The position numbers and the translations under genes were made by a program. DNA of 64,000 bases, from assembly GCF_913777145.1 (NCBI RefSeq), contig NZ_CAJYPS010000032.1:29554-93553 (forward strand), written 5' to 3'. The notes beneath the pieces were generated by a model that was not told where the DNA came from, ran no database searches, and was given only the letters and a program-made list of their open reading frames with translations. Within the stretch, counting starts at the first letter, position 1; each line of letters starts with the position of its first letter. The DNA is from an uncultured Roseateles sp. Its GTDB lineage: Bacteria; Pseudomonadota; Gammaproteobacteria; Burkholderiales; Burkholderiaceae_C. Positions 48,293-56,701 of this stretch are shown piece after piece.

Positions 48293-48721
48293 ATGAAGCG
48301 CATGCGCCTGACCCCATGGACGTATGGCCTGGCCCTGGCCGGCATGTTGGCCACGGCGAGCGTGTCGGCCTGGGTGGCCTGGCCGCCGGTCGGGCGCACC
48401 ACCGCAGCGCCAAGCCAGCAGGCCGGCGATGCGCTGCGCCAAGAGGTGCTGCTGCGCTGCGGGGCGGCCGTCGTCGAGCCCGAGGCCGCCGTGTGGCAGG
48501 CGCGGGTGGACGAGCCCACCGATCTTTCGGACTACGACTGGACCTACCTGCGGGTGTCGCGTGTGCCGCACGAATGGTCTCAACTGGCGCTCCGGCGCAA
48601 GCTCGACGGTGAGCTGTTCATCGCCCGCATGGGTGGCCCGCTGGGCGTGACGCAGCGCTTCGGCCCCGTCTCCTTTGTCTTCTCCTGTCGGTCGCCCCAG
48701 CCGGCGACCCCCCACTCATGA
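48293..48721 (+). CDS. uncharacterized exported or membrane-anchored protein
   Basis: A 142-residue protein of no family I recognise. One hydrophobic helix at about 11-30 follows a basic start (MKRMRLTP), so it is exported or N-terminally anchored. The rest is soluble with two cysteines (LLRCG and FSCRS) that could form a disulfide. It follows copA by 39 bases and overlaps the flavoprotein gene (ATGA), so it may be the first gene of a three-gene unit ending in the pirin. Confidence 0.65.
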   Translation: MKRMRLTPWTYGLALAGMLATASVSAWVAWPPVGRTTAAPSQQAGDALRQEVLLRCGAAVVEPEAAVWQARVDEPTDLSDYDWTYLRVSRVPHEWSQLALRRKLDGELFIARMGGPLGVTQRFGPVSFVFSCRSPQPATPHS

Positions 48722-49275
48722 AACTCATCGCCCTCAGCGGCAGCCTGCGCCGCGCCTCCGTCAACACCCTGCTGCTGCGCGCCGCCGCGGGGCTGGCGCC
48801 TCAGGGCGTGAGCCTGGACGTGCGCACGCTGCACGGCATCCCGCTGTATGACGGCGATGTTGAGGCCGAGCAGGGCATCCCGGCGGCGGTCACCACGCTG
48901 CGCGAGGCCCTGCGCGCGGCCGACGGGGTGCTGATCGCCACGCCCGAGTACAACAACTCCATCCCCGGCGTGCTGAAGAACGGGCTGGACTGGCTGTCCC
49001 GCCCCAGCGGCGAGGGTGCGCGGCTGTTCGGCGGCAAGCCGGTGGCGGTGATAGGCGCGACGCCCGGCGGCTTCGGCACGGTGCAGGCCCAGGATGCGAT
49101 GCTGAGCGTGCTGCGCGCCTTCGGCTGCGACTGCTGGTTCGGCGGGCGGCTGATGGTGTCGCACGCGCCGGCGGCCTTCGATGCCGATGGCCGTCTGGTG
49201 GATGACAAGCTGGCCGCCCAGCTGGGCGGCTTCGTGGCCGGCTTCGCGGCCCATGTGCAACGCGGGAGCCGTTGA
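48718..49275 (+). CDS. NADPH-dependent FMN reductase
   Basis: A 185-residue flavodoxin-like reductase of the ChrR/YieF type. The FMN phosphate loop LSGSLRRASVN sits at the N-terminus, TPEYNNSIPGVLKNGLDWLSRP is the hallmark of the family, and GATPGGFGT binds the flavin. Such enzymes reduce quinones, chromate or azo compounds with NAD(P)H. It is flanked by overlaps with the hypothetical gene before and the pirin gene after. Confidence 0.92.
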   Translation: MKLIALSGSLRRASVNTLLLRAAAGLAPQGVSLDVRTLHGIPLYDGDVEAEQGIPAAVTTLREALRAADGVLIATPEYNNSIPGVLKNGLDWLSRPSGEGARLFGGKPVAVIGATPGGFGTVQAQDAMLSVLRAFGCDCWFGGRLMVSHAPAAFDADGRLVDDKLAAQLGGFVAGFAAHVQRGSR

Positions 49276-50174
49276 TGCTGATTGAACGACTGCACAGCCA
49301 TGAATCCGACGTGGGCGGCCTGCCGGTGCGCCGCGCGCTGCCCAACCGTGGCCGCCGCACGGTGGGCGCCTGGTGTTTTGCCGACCATGCCGGCCCCGGC
49401 GACCTGCCGCCCGAGCGCCGCATGAAGGTGGGGCCGCATCCGCACACCGGCCTGGCCACCTTCAGCTGGATGATCGAGGGCGAGGTGATGCACCGCGACA
49501 GCCTGGGCTCGGCCCAGGTGCTGCGGCCGGGCCAGGTCAACCTGATGACCGCGGGTCACGGCATCAGCCACAGCGAGGAGTCGCTGACCGAGCGCATCCA
49601 CCTGGCCCAGCTGTGGATTGCGCTGCCGGACGCCGAGCGCGACCGTGCGCCCAACTTCCAGCATTTCGCCGCGCTGCCGCGGCTCGCCGTGGAGCAGGGC
49701 TGGGACGCGACGCTGCTGATCGGCGAGTTCGGCGGCCAGCGCTCGCCGGTGCCCAGCTTCACACCGCTGCTGGGCGTGGACCTGGTCGCCAGCGGCCCGG
49801 CCTGTGCGCGGCTGGACCTGACGCCTGGCCATGAGCATGGCTTCATGGTGCTGGAGGGCGAGGTGGAGCTGGCGCTGGAGGGCCACGACGCGGTGGAGCG
49901 CGTGGTGCCCGGCGAGCTGCTCTACGTGGCACCCGGCTGCCCGGCGGCGGAGCTGCGCTGCGCGGCCGCGTCGCGCCTGCTGCTGCTGGGCGGCGAGCCC
50001 TTCCAGCCCACGCCGCTGCTGTGGTGGAACTTCGTCGGCCGCGAGCCGGCCGAGATGCCGGTCTGGGCCGAGGACTGGGCCCGCGAGGACGGCGGCCGCT
50101 TCGGCCAGGTGGCGGGTTTTGACGGCCCGCGCATCCCGGCGCCGCCGGTGCCGCAGCTGCGCCGGCCCGGCTGA
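49275..50174 (+). CDS. pirin family protein
   Basis: A 299-residue bicupin. The metal site histidines are in KVGPHPHTGLATFSW and the paired GHGISHSEES, followed by the second cupin with a PGHEHGFMVLEGEV block. Bacterial pirins include quercetin dioxygenases and modulators of pyruvate dehydrogenase. The ATG overlaps the FMN reductase stop (TGATG); a TTG one codon earlier is possible. Its last 68 bases, with the stop codon, recur 930 bases downstream on the far side of the PEP-CTERM gene. Confidence 0.93.
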   Translation: MLIERLHSHESDVGGLPVRRALPNRGRRTVGAWCFADHAGPGDLPPERRMKVGPHPHTGLATFSWMIEGEVMHRDSLGSAQVLRPGQVNLMTAGHGISHSEESLTERIHLAQLWIALPDAERDRAPNFQHFAALPRLAVEQGWDATLLIGEFGGQRSPVPSFTPLLGVDLVASGPACARLDLTPGHEHGFMVLEGEVELALEGHDAVERVVPGELLYVAPGCPAAELRCAAASRLLLLGGEPFQPTPLLWWNFVGREPAEMPVWAEDWAREDGGRFGQVAGFDGPRIPAPPVPQLRRPG

Positions 50175-50175
50175 G
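50108..50175 (+). repeat. direct repeat, copy 1 (3' end of the pirin gene)
   Basis: 68 bases that match 51038-51105 at 62 positions, including an unbroken run of 30 (50138-50167). It contains the last 22 codons and stop of the pirin gene and directly precedes the PEP-CTERM cassette. Confidence 0.9.
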
Positions 50176-50192
50176 GCACGGCCTGTTCGCGG

Positions 50193-50939
50193 TCAGTCCC
50201 GGCGGCGGCGCAGCTGTCGCGCGGTCAGAGCCAGCAGGCCGAGTGACATCAGCGTCAGCTGGCCGGGTTCCGGCACGGCCAGCACCGTTCGGGTGAAGGC
50301 CTGCCCTGTGGCCACGCAGTCGGACAGCGTGCCCGAGCAGGAGTTGGCCAGCGTGAGCAAGCCGGTCAGGTTGCGGCCGTCCTGCGCGGTGCCATTGATG
50401 ACCAGCATCAGCGGGGCGTTGTAGAGCGTGTAGCTGCCAACGGGTGCGGTGCCTGTGGTGGGCGTGAAGTGGCCGTACTCATACTCGATCGAGCCACCAG
50501 CCGCGAGCTGGAACTGGTTGGAAAACGAGATGCCGCCAAACGTGAACGTATAGGGTCCGGTGGCGCAGCCCGGCCCGGTGAACGTGCTGGAGCATTCGTA
50601 GGCCACCCCCAGCGAAAAGCTGCTGTAGTTGGCGAATGCCACTTCGACGTAGCTGCCCAGCGTCGGGTCCCAGGACCATGCGGTTGGTGGCAGTTCCGTG
50701 CTGGGCATGCCCCATACGCCGCCAGTCGAGCTGAGCGTGAATGCCTGGCTGGTGTCCGTGTTGGTCAGGCGCATGTAGACGGGAATGGCGTCCGTCGGCG
50801 ATGCCGTGCCTGTGGGCGACAGGAATTCAATCTTGAGCGCCGATGCCGATGCCTGCGCGTTGGCCTGGGTGCTGGCCAGTGCCAAGCTCATGGCGGTGAA
50901 GGCAGCGATGTGCTTGCAGCGGAACAATGCGTCAGGCAT
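50193..50939 (-). CDS. PEP-CTERM sorting domain protein
   Basis: A 248-residue exported protein. A signal peptide (hydrophobic run ending in ASTQANAQA) is followed by a beta-rich body with no recognised domain and four cysteines in pairs, and then the sorting tag: VPEPGQ, a hydrophobic helix and QLRRRRD at the very end. Exosortase recognises this tag and anchors or releases the protein at the cell surface; no exosortase gene is in the window. AGGGAGGG upstream of the ATG is a strong ribosome binding site. Its base composition is lower in GC than its neighbours (35 of 60 at 50581-50640 versus 48 of 60 at 50041-50100), and direct repeats flank it, both signs of acquisition. Confidence 0.92.
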   Translation of the reverse strand: MPDALFRCKHIAAFTAMSLALASTQANAQASASALKIEFLSPTGTASPTDAIPVYMRLTNTDTSQAFTLSSTGGVWGMPSTELPPTAWSWDPTLGSYVEVAFANYSSFSLGVAYECSSTFTGPGCATGPYTFTFGGISFSNQFQLAAGGSIEYEYGHFTPTTGTAPVGSYTLYNAPLMLVINGTAQDGRNLTGLLTLANSCSGTLSDCVATGQAFTRTVLAVPEPGQLTLMSLGLLALTARQLRRRRD

Positions 50940-51037
50940 GACGCCCTCCCTTCTTATCAATTTGAAACAGGAGGGGCATTCTTTCTGGCCTTGCAGTTCC
51001 TGAGCATGGGGGCAACCCGCGAGAGGGTTAGGGCGCC

Positions 51038-51105
51038 GGCGGCGGGTTTCGACGGCCCGCGCACCCTGGCGCCGCCGGTGCCGCAGCTGCGCCGGCCGTG
51101 CTGAG
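51038..51105 (+). pseudogene. direct repeat, copy 2 (remnant of pirin gene 3' end)
   Basis: 62 of 68 bases match the end of the pirin gene. The reading frame survives: AGFDGPR, then APPVPQLRRP and a stop, as in the intact gene. No pirin sequence lies before it, so it is a 3' remnant or attachment-like repeat. It is followed by the phosphoglycerol transferase gene. Confidence 0.85.
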
Positions 51106-51199
51106 CCCCTCCGCGGGTCGTACGGATTTTTTCAAGTCCCAACAAAGCGCAACACGGGCTCTGAAAGGCAGCAAAGCGGCGTCGTGAGACTCGCCGCCC

Positions 51200-52684
51200 A
51201 TGCTGTCTGTAAGCCTTCCGTCCTGGTCCGTCCCGCGTGTGCGCCCCCAGACGGGGCTGGCCGGGGTGGTGGTCTTCCTGCTGTGGACCGTGGTGGGCGC
51301 GACCTGGTTTCTGCGCACCTACCTGGGGCTGGTCACGCCGGACCAGCTGCTCTTCCACCTGCAGCATGGCGGGCTGGACTATGCCGACCCGCGCATGCTG
51401 TCACGCGCCGCCCGCTGCCTGGCGGCGGTGCTGCTGTTGACGCTGCTGACGCTCAAGCTGCTGTCAGGCCGCCGGCGTGCGCTGCGCCTGGTGCTGTGGG
51501 CGCTGCTGGGCGGCGGCGCGGTGGTGTCGGTGAATGCCACCGTCATCGACCCTTGCGAGCCCGACCCCACGGGTGCCGACTACCTGGCGCGCTATTACGT
51601 GGACCCGGCGCAGGTGAAGTTGCAGCTACCGGCGCAGAAGCCCGACGTGCTGATGGTCTACATCGAGTCGCTGGACGAGGACTACATCCGCCCGCGCCAG
51701 CCCGGCCAGCCGCTGCTGCCGCAGCTCACCGCGCTGCAGGACCAGTTCCAGACCCTGGGCGAGCTGCACAACCTCAGCGGCGCGAGCTGGACCGTGGGCG
51801 GCATGTTCTCGTCGCTGTGCGGCCTGCCGCTCAAGCCCGTGGGCCTGATGAGCCACAACGCGATGGAGTACAGCCAGCGCTTCTTCCCGCAGGGCCGCTG
51901 CCTGACCGACCTGCTGGCCGAGCAGGGCTGGGAGATCTCCTTCTACGGCGGCGCCTCGCTGAAGTTCGCCGGCAAGGGCCAGTTCCTGGCCGACCATGGC
52001 GTGGTGCGCCAGTTCGGCGCCGAGCAGTGGAAGGCGCGCGGCGTGCCGGTGCCCACGCAGGGCTGGGGCCTGCTGGACAGCGCGCTCACCGAGCAGGCCT
52101 GGCAGGACATGAACCGCCCGCGCGACGGCGACCGGCCGCGCATGAGCATGCTGCTGACGGTGGACACCCACGGCCCCATGGGCGCGCGCGACCCCGGCTG
52201 CGGGGCCTCGGCCGGCGACGAGGACCTGGCGCCCGAGGTCGTGATGCGCGGCGCGCTGCGCTGCACCGACCGCGTGGTGGCCCGGCTGGTGCAGCGCTTC
52301 GTCGCGCAGGCCGATGGCCGGCCCAAGGTGGTGTGGATCATGGGCGACCACATCACGCCCATGCCGCTGCTGACCAGCGAACTGCGCACCGACGCGGCAC
52401 GCGGCCGCACGGTCTTCCACGCGCTGGCCCGCTATGACGCCGAGGGCCGGCCGCTGGCGGGCCCCGACCTGCGGCGCGACTTCACGCATGTGGACGTGCT
52501 GCCCACGCTGGCCGAGGCAATAGGCCTGAGCTGGTCACCCCAGGCTCACCGCCTGGGCCTGGGCGTGTCGCTGCTGGCCCAGCCGGCCCCGCCCACGCTG
52601 ATGGAGCAGGTGGGGCTGCGCACCATGGACGGCCGTCTGTCCTGCCGCTCGCCGCTGTATCAGCGGCTGTGGCTGTCCAGCTAG
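51200..52684 (+). CDS. LTA synthase-like phosphoglycerol transferase (sulfatase fold)
   Basis: A 494-residue inner-membrane protein with three N-terminal helices (about 20-42, 70-90, 92-112) and a large periplasmic alkaline-phosphatase/sulfatase domain. Metal-site pieces are VYIESLDEDY, the nucleophile region SGASWTVGGMFSS and IMGDHITPM near the C-terminus, plus VDTHGP. The family transfers phosphoglycerol (LtaS in Gram-positives, OpgB/MdoB on osmoregulated glucans in Gram-negatives). A Gram-negative host favours the OpgB-like role, but the exact acceptor is unknown. Confidence 0.87.
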   Translation: MLSVSLPSWSVPRVRPQTGLAGVVVFLLWTVVGATWFLRTYLGLVTPDQLLFHLQHGGLDYADPRMLSRAARCLAAVLLLTLLTLKLLSGRRRALRLVLWALLGGGAVVSVNATVIDPCEPDPTGADYLARYYVDPAQVKLQLPAQKPDVLMVYIESLDEDYIRPRQPGQPLLPQLTALQDQFQTLGELHNLSGASWTVGGMFSSLCGLPLKPVGLMSHNAMEYSQRFFPQGRCLTDLLAEQGWEISFYGGASLKFAGKGQFLADHGVVRQFGAEQWKARGVPVPTQGWGLLDSALTEQAWQDMNRPRDGDRPRMSMLLTVDTHGPMGARDPGCGASAGDEDLAPEVVMRGALRCTDRVVARLVQRFVAQADGRPKVVWIMGDHITPMPLLTSELRTDAARGRTVFHALARYDAEGRPLAGPDLRRDFTHVDVLPTLAEAIGLSWSPQAHRLGLGVSLLAQPAPPTLMEQVGLRTMDGRLSCRSPLYQRLWLSS

Positions 52685-52690
52685 AGCGCG

Positions 52691-53530
52691 TCAGCGTGCG
52701 TGGCGCAGGCGCTCCAGGCTGGCCGGCGACAACCATTGGTCCAGGAACTGCTGCGCCTGGGCCTGCACCTGCGGCTGTTCCAGCAGCTGGTTGATCGCGC
52801 GTATGGTGCGCAGGCCCTCGGCGCTGCGCGCGCAGCCCACCACGCCCTGCTGAGGTCGCGGGGGCAGCTCCTTCAGCGGCAGCCAGACCAGCTGGCCGCG
52901 CCACTCGGGGTAGAGGCGTTCGAAGTAGCTCAGCTCGATCTCGCCCGCCAGCGTGGCATCCACGTCATGCCGGCTCACGATCATTGCCAGCACCGAGCGC
53001 GTCGCGCGCGTGAGCGGCAGGGCCTGAACCTGGGCGTGCGAGCGGGCCAGCACCGCATCCAGCGTGTGCGAATAGGAGCGTCCCGCGACCACCGCCAGCC
53101 GGGGCCGCGCGGGTGCGGCCAGGTACTGGGCCAGCGACAGCGGTACACCGGCGTCCGCACGCGCCGGGTCGTCGCGGCGCACCACCAGGCCCGCCGGCAG
53201 GAAGTAGCCCAGCGGGCGGGACAGGTGGAACTCCCTTGCGCGCGCCGGCGTGGGTGTCATGTAGGGCGTGCAGGCGGTGGGGCGCTCGGCCAGGTCGCGC
53301 AGGATGCGCAGGCTGGAGCCCACCTGCACCTGGTGGCGCCAGCCAGGCAGTCCGGGCATCAGCAGCTCGGTCAGCATGCGCTGCACATAGCCCTGACCCT
53401 GCAGCGGGCCTTCGGTGATGACGCTGGGCGGCGCGTCAGTCAGCACCCAGTCCACCCGCGGCGCAGTCTGTGCCCGGACCTCGCCCAGGGACAGCAGGCT
53501 CGATGCGAGGAACAGCAGGGGCGCCAACAT
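52691..53530 (-). CDS. periplasmic substrate-binding-like protein
   Basis: A 279-residue protein with a signal peptide (MLAPLLFLASSLLSLGEVRA) and a type 2 periplasmic-binding fold, in the style of TIGR02285-like proteins. Visible are APPSVITEGPLQGQGYVQRM near the N-terminus, LGYFLPAGLVVRRDD and RSYSHTLDAVLAR in the hinge region, and a C-terminal helix. No permease or ATPase adjoins, so it is more likely an orphan binding or signalling protein. The start is the ATG directly before the signal peptide. It is downstream of, and leftward with, the 2-hydroxyacid dehydrogenase (38-base gap). Confidence 0.8.
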   Translation of the reverse strand: MLAPLLFLASSLLSLGEVRAQTAPRVDWVLTDAPPSVITEGPLQGQGYVQRMLTELLMPGLPGWRHQVQVGSSLRILRDLAERPTACTPYMTPTPARAREFHLSRPLGYFLPAGLVVRRDDPARADAGVPLSLAQYLAAPARPRLAVVAGRSYSHTLDAVLARSHAQVQALPLTRATRSVLAMIVSRHDVDATLAGEIELSYFERLYPEWRGQLVWLPLKELPPRPQQGVVGCARSAEGLRTIRAINQLLEQPQVQAQAQQFLDQWLSPASLERLRHAR

Positions 53531-53568
53531 GGTGCGCGCATCTTGGCATGCCCCGCCCCCCGGGCGGC

Positions 53569-54516
53569 TCAGACCGGCGTACGCAGCGGCTCGCCGCGCA
53601 GCAACTGTTCCACGTTGGCGATGAAATTCACCACCGTCGCGCGTATCGCCTGGGGCGACCAGCCGGCCACATGGGGCGTGAGGATCACGTTGTCCAGCCC
53701 CAGCAGCGGCTGGGGCGGCAGCGGCTCGCTCTCGTAGACGTCCAGCGCTGCGCCGGCAAGCTGGCCGGCTTGGAGTGCGGCGGCCAGCGCCTCGGTGTCC
53801 ACGCAGGAGCCGCGCGCGATGTTCACCAGGTGGCCGCCGGGGCCCAGCGCCTGCAGCACCTCGGCGTTGACGATGTGGCGGGTCGCGCCGCCGCCGGGCA
53901 GGGCCACGACCAGGTCGTCCGCCCAGGCGGCCAGCGTCAGCACGCTGTCGGCATAGTGGGCCGAGGTGTCGCTGCGCGGGCGGCGGTTGTGATAGCCGAT
54001 CTCCATGCCGAAGGCCGCGGCGCGCTGCGCGATCTTCAGGCCTATGGTGCCCAGGCCCAGGATGCCCAGGCGCCGGCCGCCCAGCTGCGGGAACAGCGGC
54101 AGCGCGTCGCGCCACACGCCGGCCCGCAGCGCCGCGCCCTGCTGGGGCAGTGCGCGCACGCTGGCCAGCAGCAGCGCCAGCGTGTGGTCGGCCACGCAGT
54201 CGTCGTTGGTGCCGGCGCCGTTGCACACGGCCACGCCACGGGCCTTGGCGGCCGCCACGTCCAGGTTCTCGTAGCCGGCACCCTGGGCGGCCAGCAGGCG
54301 CAGCTGGGGCAGCGCGGCGATCTCGTCGGCGCGAAAGCCCGTGGCGCCATTGGTGAGCACCAGCGCGATGCGCTCGCCGTGGGCCGCGATCGCGGCGGCG
54401 CGGCTCTCGGGCGTGGGGGCTTCTATCACCTGGAAGCGCTGCTCCAGCAGCGCCCGGTGTTCCGGGGCGATGCGCACGAGCAGCAACAGGGTCAGGGCTT
54501 GAGGGGTGGCAGTCAT
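53569..54516 (-). CDS. D-isomer 2-hydroxyacid dehydrogenase
   Basis: A 315-residue NAD(P)H-dependent dehydrogenase of the glyoxylate/hydroxypyruvate reductase type. The Rossmann motif GLGTIG is near residue 155, and the catalytic triad residues are in NIARGSCVD (Arg), DVYESEP (Glu) and TPHVAGWS (His). The cofactor-specificity loop after strand 2 reads HNRRPRSD; the two arginines suggest NADP. The substrate (glyoxylate, hydroxypyruvate or another 2-oxoacid) is not decided by the sequence. Confidence 0.92.
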   Translation of the reverse strand: MTATPQALTLLLLVRIAPEHRALLEQRFQVIEAPTPESRAAAIAAHGERIALVLTNGATGFRADEIAALPQLRLLAAQGAGYENLDVAAAKARGVAVCNGAGTNDDCVADHTLALLLASVRALPQQGAALRAGVWRDALPLFPQLGGRRLGILGLGTIGLKIAQRAAAFGMEIGYHNRRPRSDTSAHYADSVLTLAAWADDLVVALPGGGATRHIVNAEVLQALGPGGHLVNIARGSCVDTEALAAALQAGQLAGAALDVYESEPLPPQPLLGLDNVILTPHVAGWSPQAIRATVVNFIANVEQLLRGEPLRTPV

Positions 54517-54648
54517 GGGAATAAGGCGGCGATGGGGCAGCGGTGGGGCGTCATGATGAAGCCTGGCGCCGTAAACGGGGGATGTCTCTCGTCAGGTGGG
54601 GTGGGGCCGACCACAATGCGGCATCGTCAATCACCCCACCTCCCGCTC

Positions 54649-56697
54649 ATGAAACGAGCCCTGCTGCTGCCGGCCCTGCTGGTCGCCACGCTGGCCCACG
54701 CGGCCGATGAGACCCCGCTGGACGCGCTGCCCTACACGCCCAGCCTGGACACCACGGTGATGGATCGCAGCGTCGATCCCTGCGAGGACCTGTACCGCTA
54801 CGCCTGCGGCCGCTGGAGCGAAAAGAATCCCATCCCCGCGGACCAGTCGCGCTGGTCCGTCTACGCCAAGATGGCCAACGAGAACCAGCGCTACCTGTGG
54901 GGCGTGCTGCAAAAGCTCGCGGCCACCGGCGAGGGCCGCAGCGTGAACCAGGCCAAGCTGGGCGACTATTTCGGCGCCTGCATGGACGAGGGCGCGGTGC
55001 AGGCCGCCGGCCTCAAGCCCCTCCAGCCGTTGCTGGAACGCATTGCCGCGCTGCAGAGCAAGCGTGAGCTGCCGGCGCTGCTGGCCGCGCTGCAGCCCGC
55101 GGCCGGCGGCGAGCGCCTGCTGTTCGGCTTCACGGCCGCGCAGGACTTTGCCGACGCGACCCAGCAGATCGCGTTCGCCACCGCCGGCGGCCTGGGCCTG
55201 CCGGACCGCGACTACTACCTCAAGCAGGACGCCAAGACCCGCACGCTGCGCGCCCAGTACCAGGCCCATGTGGCCCGCATCTTCGAGCTGCTGGGCGACG
55301 CGCCCGCGGCAGCCAAGACGCAGGCCGCCCAGGTGCTGGCGCTGGAGACCGCGCTGGCCAAGGCCTCGCTGGGCAAGGTGGACAAGCGCGATCCCTACAA
55401 GACCTTCCACAAGTTCGACGCGCGCGGTCTGCAAGCCCTGACCCCCGGCTTCGACTGGGCCGCCTACCGCGCGGCGCTGGGCGTGCCGGCCGACCTGAAC
55501 ACCTACAACGTCACCGAGCCGGCCTTCTTCAAGGCGCTGAACACCCAGTTGGCCAGGACCCCGCTGCCGGTGCTCAAGGCCTATCTGCGCTGGCAGCTGG
55601 CCAGCAGTCTGGCGCCGGCGCTGGACAACGGCTTCGTGCAGGCCAATTTCGACTTCTACGGCCAGACGCTGACCGGCGCGCCGCAGCTCAAGCCGCGCTG
55701 GAAGCGCTGCGTGCAGCTGGTGGACGCGCAGCTCGGAGAGGCGCTGGGCCAGGAGTTCGTCGCGCGCAACTTCACGCCCGAGCTCAAGGCCGCCACGCAG
55801 CAGATGACGGCCGAGATCGAGACCGCGATGGAGAAGAGCATCCAGGGCCTGAGCTGGATGAGCGACGTGACCAAGGGCCGCGCGATCGAGAAGCTGCACG
55901 CCATCGTCAACAAGGTGGGCTACCCCGACCGCTGGCGCGACTACGGCGCCTATGCGGTGAGCCGCGCCGGCTTCTTCGACAACGTGGTGGCCGGCAATGT
56001 GTTCGAGGCGCGCCGCCGCCTGGCCAAGATCGGTCAGCCGGTGGACCGCGGCGAGTGGAGCATGACGCCGCAGACGGTGAACGCCTACTACGACCCGCAG
56101 ATGAACGACATCAACTTCCCGGCCGCCGTGCTGCTGGCGCCGCTGTACGACGCCAAGCTGGACGAGGCGCCCAACTACGGCAACACCGGCGGCACCATAG
56201 GCCATGAGCTGACCCACGGCTTCGATGACGAAGGCCGCCAGTTCGACGGCCAGGGCAACCTCAAGGATTGGTGGACCAAGAAGGACGCCCAGGAGTTCGA
56301 GCGCCGTGCCGCCTGCGTGGCCGACCAGTACGCGACCTACCCGGTGGTGGACGACATCAAGATCAATTCCAAGCTCACGCTGGGCGAGGACCTGGCCGAC
56401 CTGGGCGGCCTGGTGCTGGCCTGGGAGGCCTGGAAGGCGCACATGGTGGGCAAGACCGCCGAGTCGCGCGACGGCCTCACGCCCGAGCAGCGCTTCTTCG
56501 TGGGCTTCGCGCAGTGGGACTGCAACGACGTGCGCCCCGAGATGGCCCGCCTGCATGCCAAGGTGGACCCGCACTCGCCGGGCCGCTGGCGCATCAACGG
56601 CGTGGTCGTGAACATGCCGGAGTTCCAGCAGGCCTTTGCGTGCAAGCCCGGTGCCAAGCTGGTGAAGCCCGCCGGCCAGCAGTGCAAGGTCTGGTGA
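54649..56697 (+). CDS. M13 family metallopeptidase (PepO/neprilysin-like)
   Basis: A 682-residue zinc endopeptidase. A signal peptide (MKRALLLPALLVATLAHA) shows periplasmic location; the mature N-terminus has the usual DPCEDLYRYACGRW with the conserved cysteine. The zinc motif is IGHELTHGFDD, the third ligand glutamate is in LGEDLADLGG, substrate-binding NAYYDPQMNDINFPAAVL is intact and the protein ends in CKVW, as the family does. It probably degrades small peptides. Long in-frame sequence upstream of this ATG is antisense to the dehydrogenase gene and is not part of it. Confidence 0.95.
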   Translation: MKRALLLPALLVATLAHAADETPLDALPYTPSLDTTVMDRSVDPCEDLYRYACGRWSEKNPIPADQSRWSVYAKMANENQRYLWGVLQKLAATGEGRSVNQAKLGDYFGACMDEGAVQAAGLKPLQPLLERIAALQSKRELPALLAALQPAAGGERLLFGFTAAQDFADATQQIAFATAGGLGLPDRDYYLKQDAKTRTLRAQYQAHVARIFELLGDAPAAAKTQAAQVLALETALAKASLGKVDKRDPYKTFHKFDARGLQALTPGFDWAAYRAALGVPADLNTYNVTEPAFFKALNTQLARTPLPVLKAYLRWQLASSLAPALDNGFVQANFDFYGQTLTGAPQLKPRWKRCVQLVDAQLGEALGQEFVARNFTPELKAATQQMTAEIETAMEKSIQGLSWMSDVTKGRAIEKLHAIVNKVGYPDRWRDYGAYAVSRAGFFDNVVAGNVFEARRRLAKIGQPVDRGEWSMTPQTVNAYYDPQMNDINFPAAVLLAPLYDAKLDEAPNYGNTGGTIGHELTHGFDDEGRQFDGQGNLKDWWTKKDAQEFERRAACVADQYATYPVVDDIKINSKLTLGEDLADLGGLVLAWEAWKAHMVGKTAESRDGLTPEQRFFVGFAQWDCNDVRPEMARLHAKVDPHSPGRWRINGVVVNMPEFQQAFACKPGAKLVKPAGQQCKVW

Positions 56698-56701
56698 AGC
56701 C

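Noticed and set aside
45848..48715. A 955-codon open frame opposite copA
   Set aside because: Arg/Gln/His-rich, low-complexity translation with no signal or motif; the other strand is copA with all motifs.
53470..54648. A 393-codon N-terminal extension of the M13 peptidase gene
   Set aside because: It is antisense to the hydroxyacid dehydrogenase, and the ATG at 54649 opens a perfect signal peptide.
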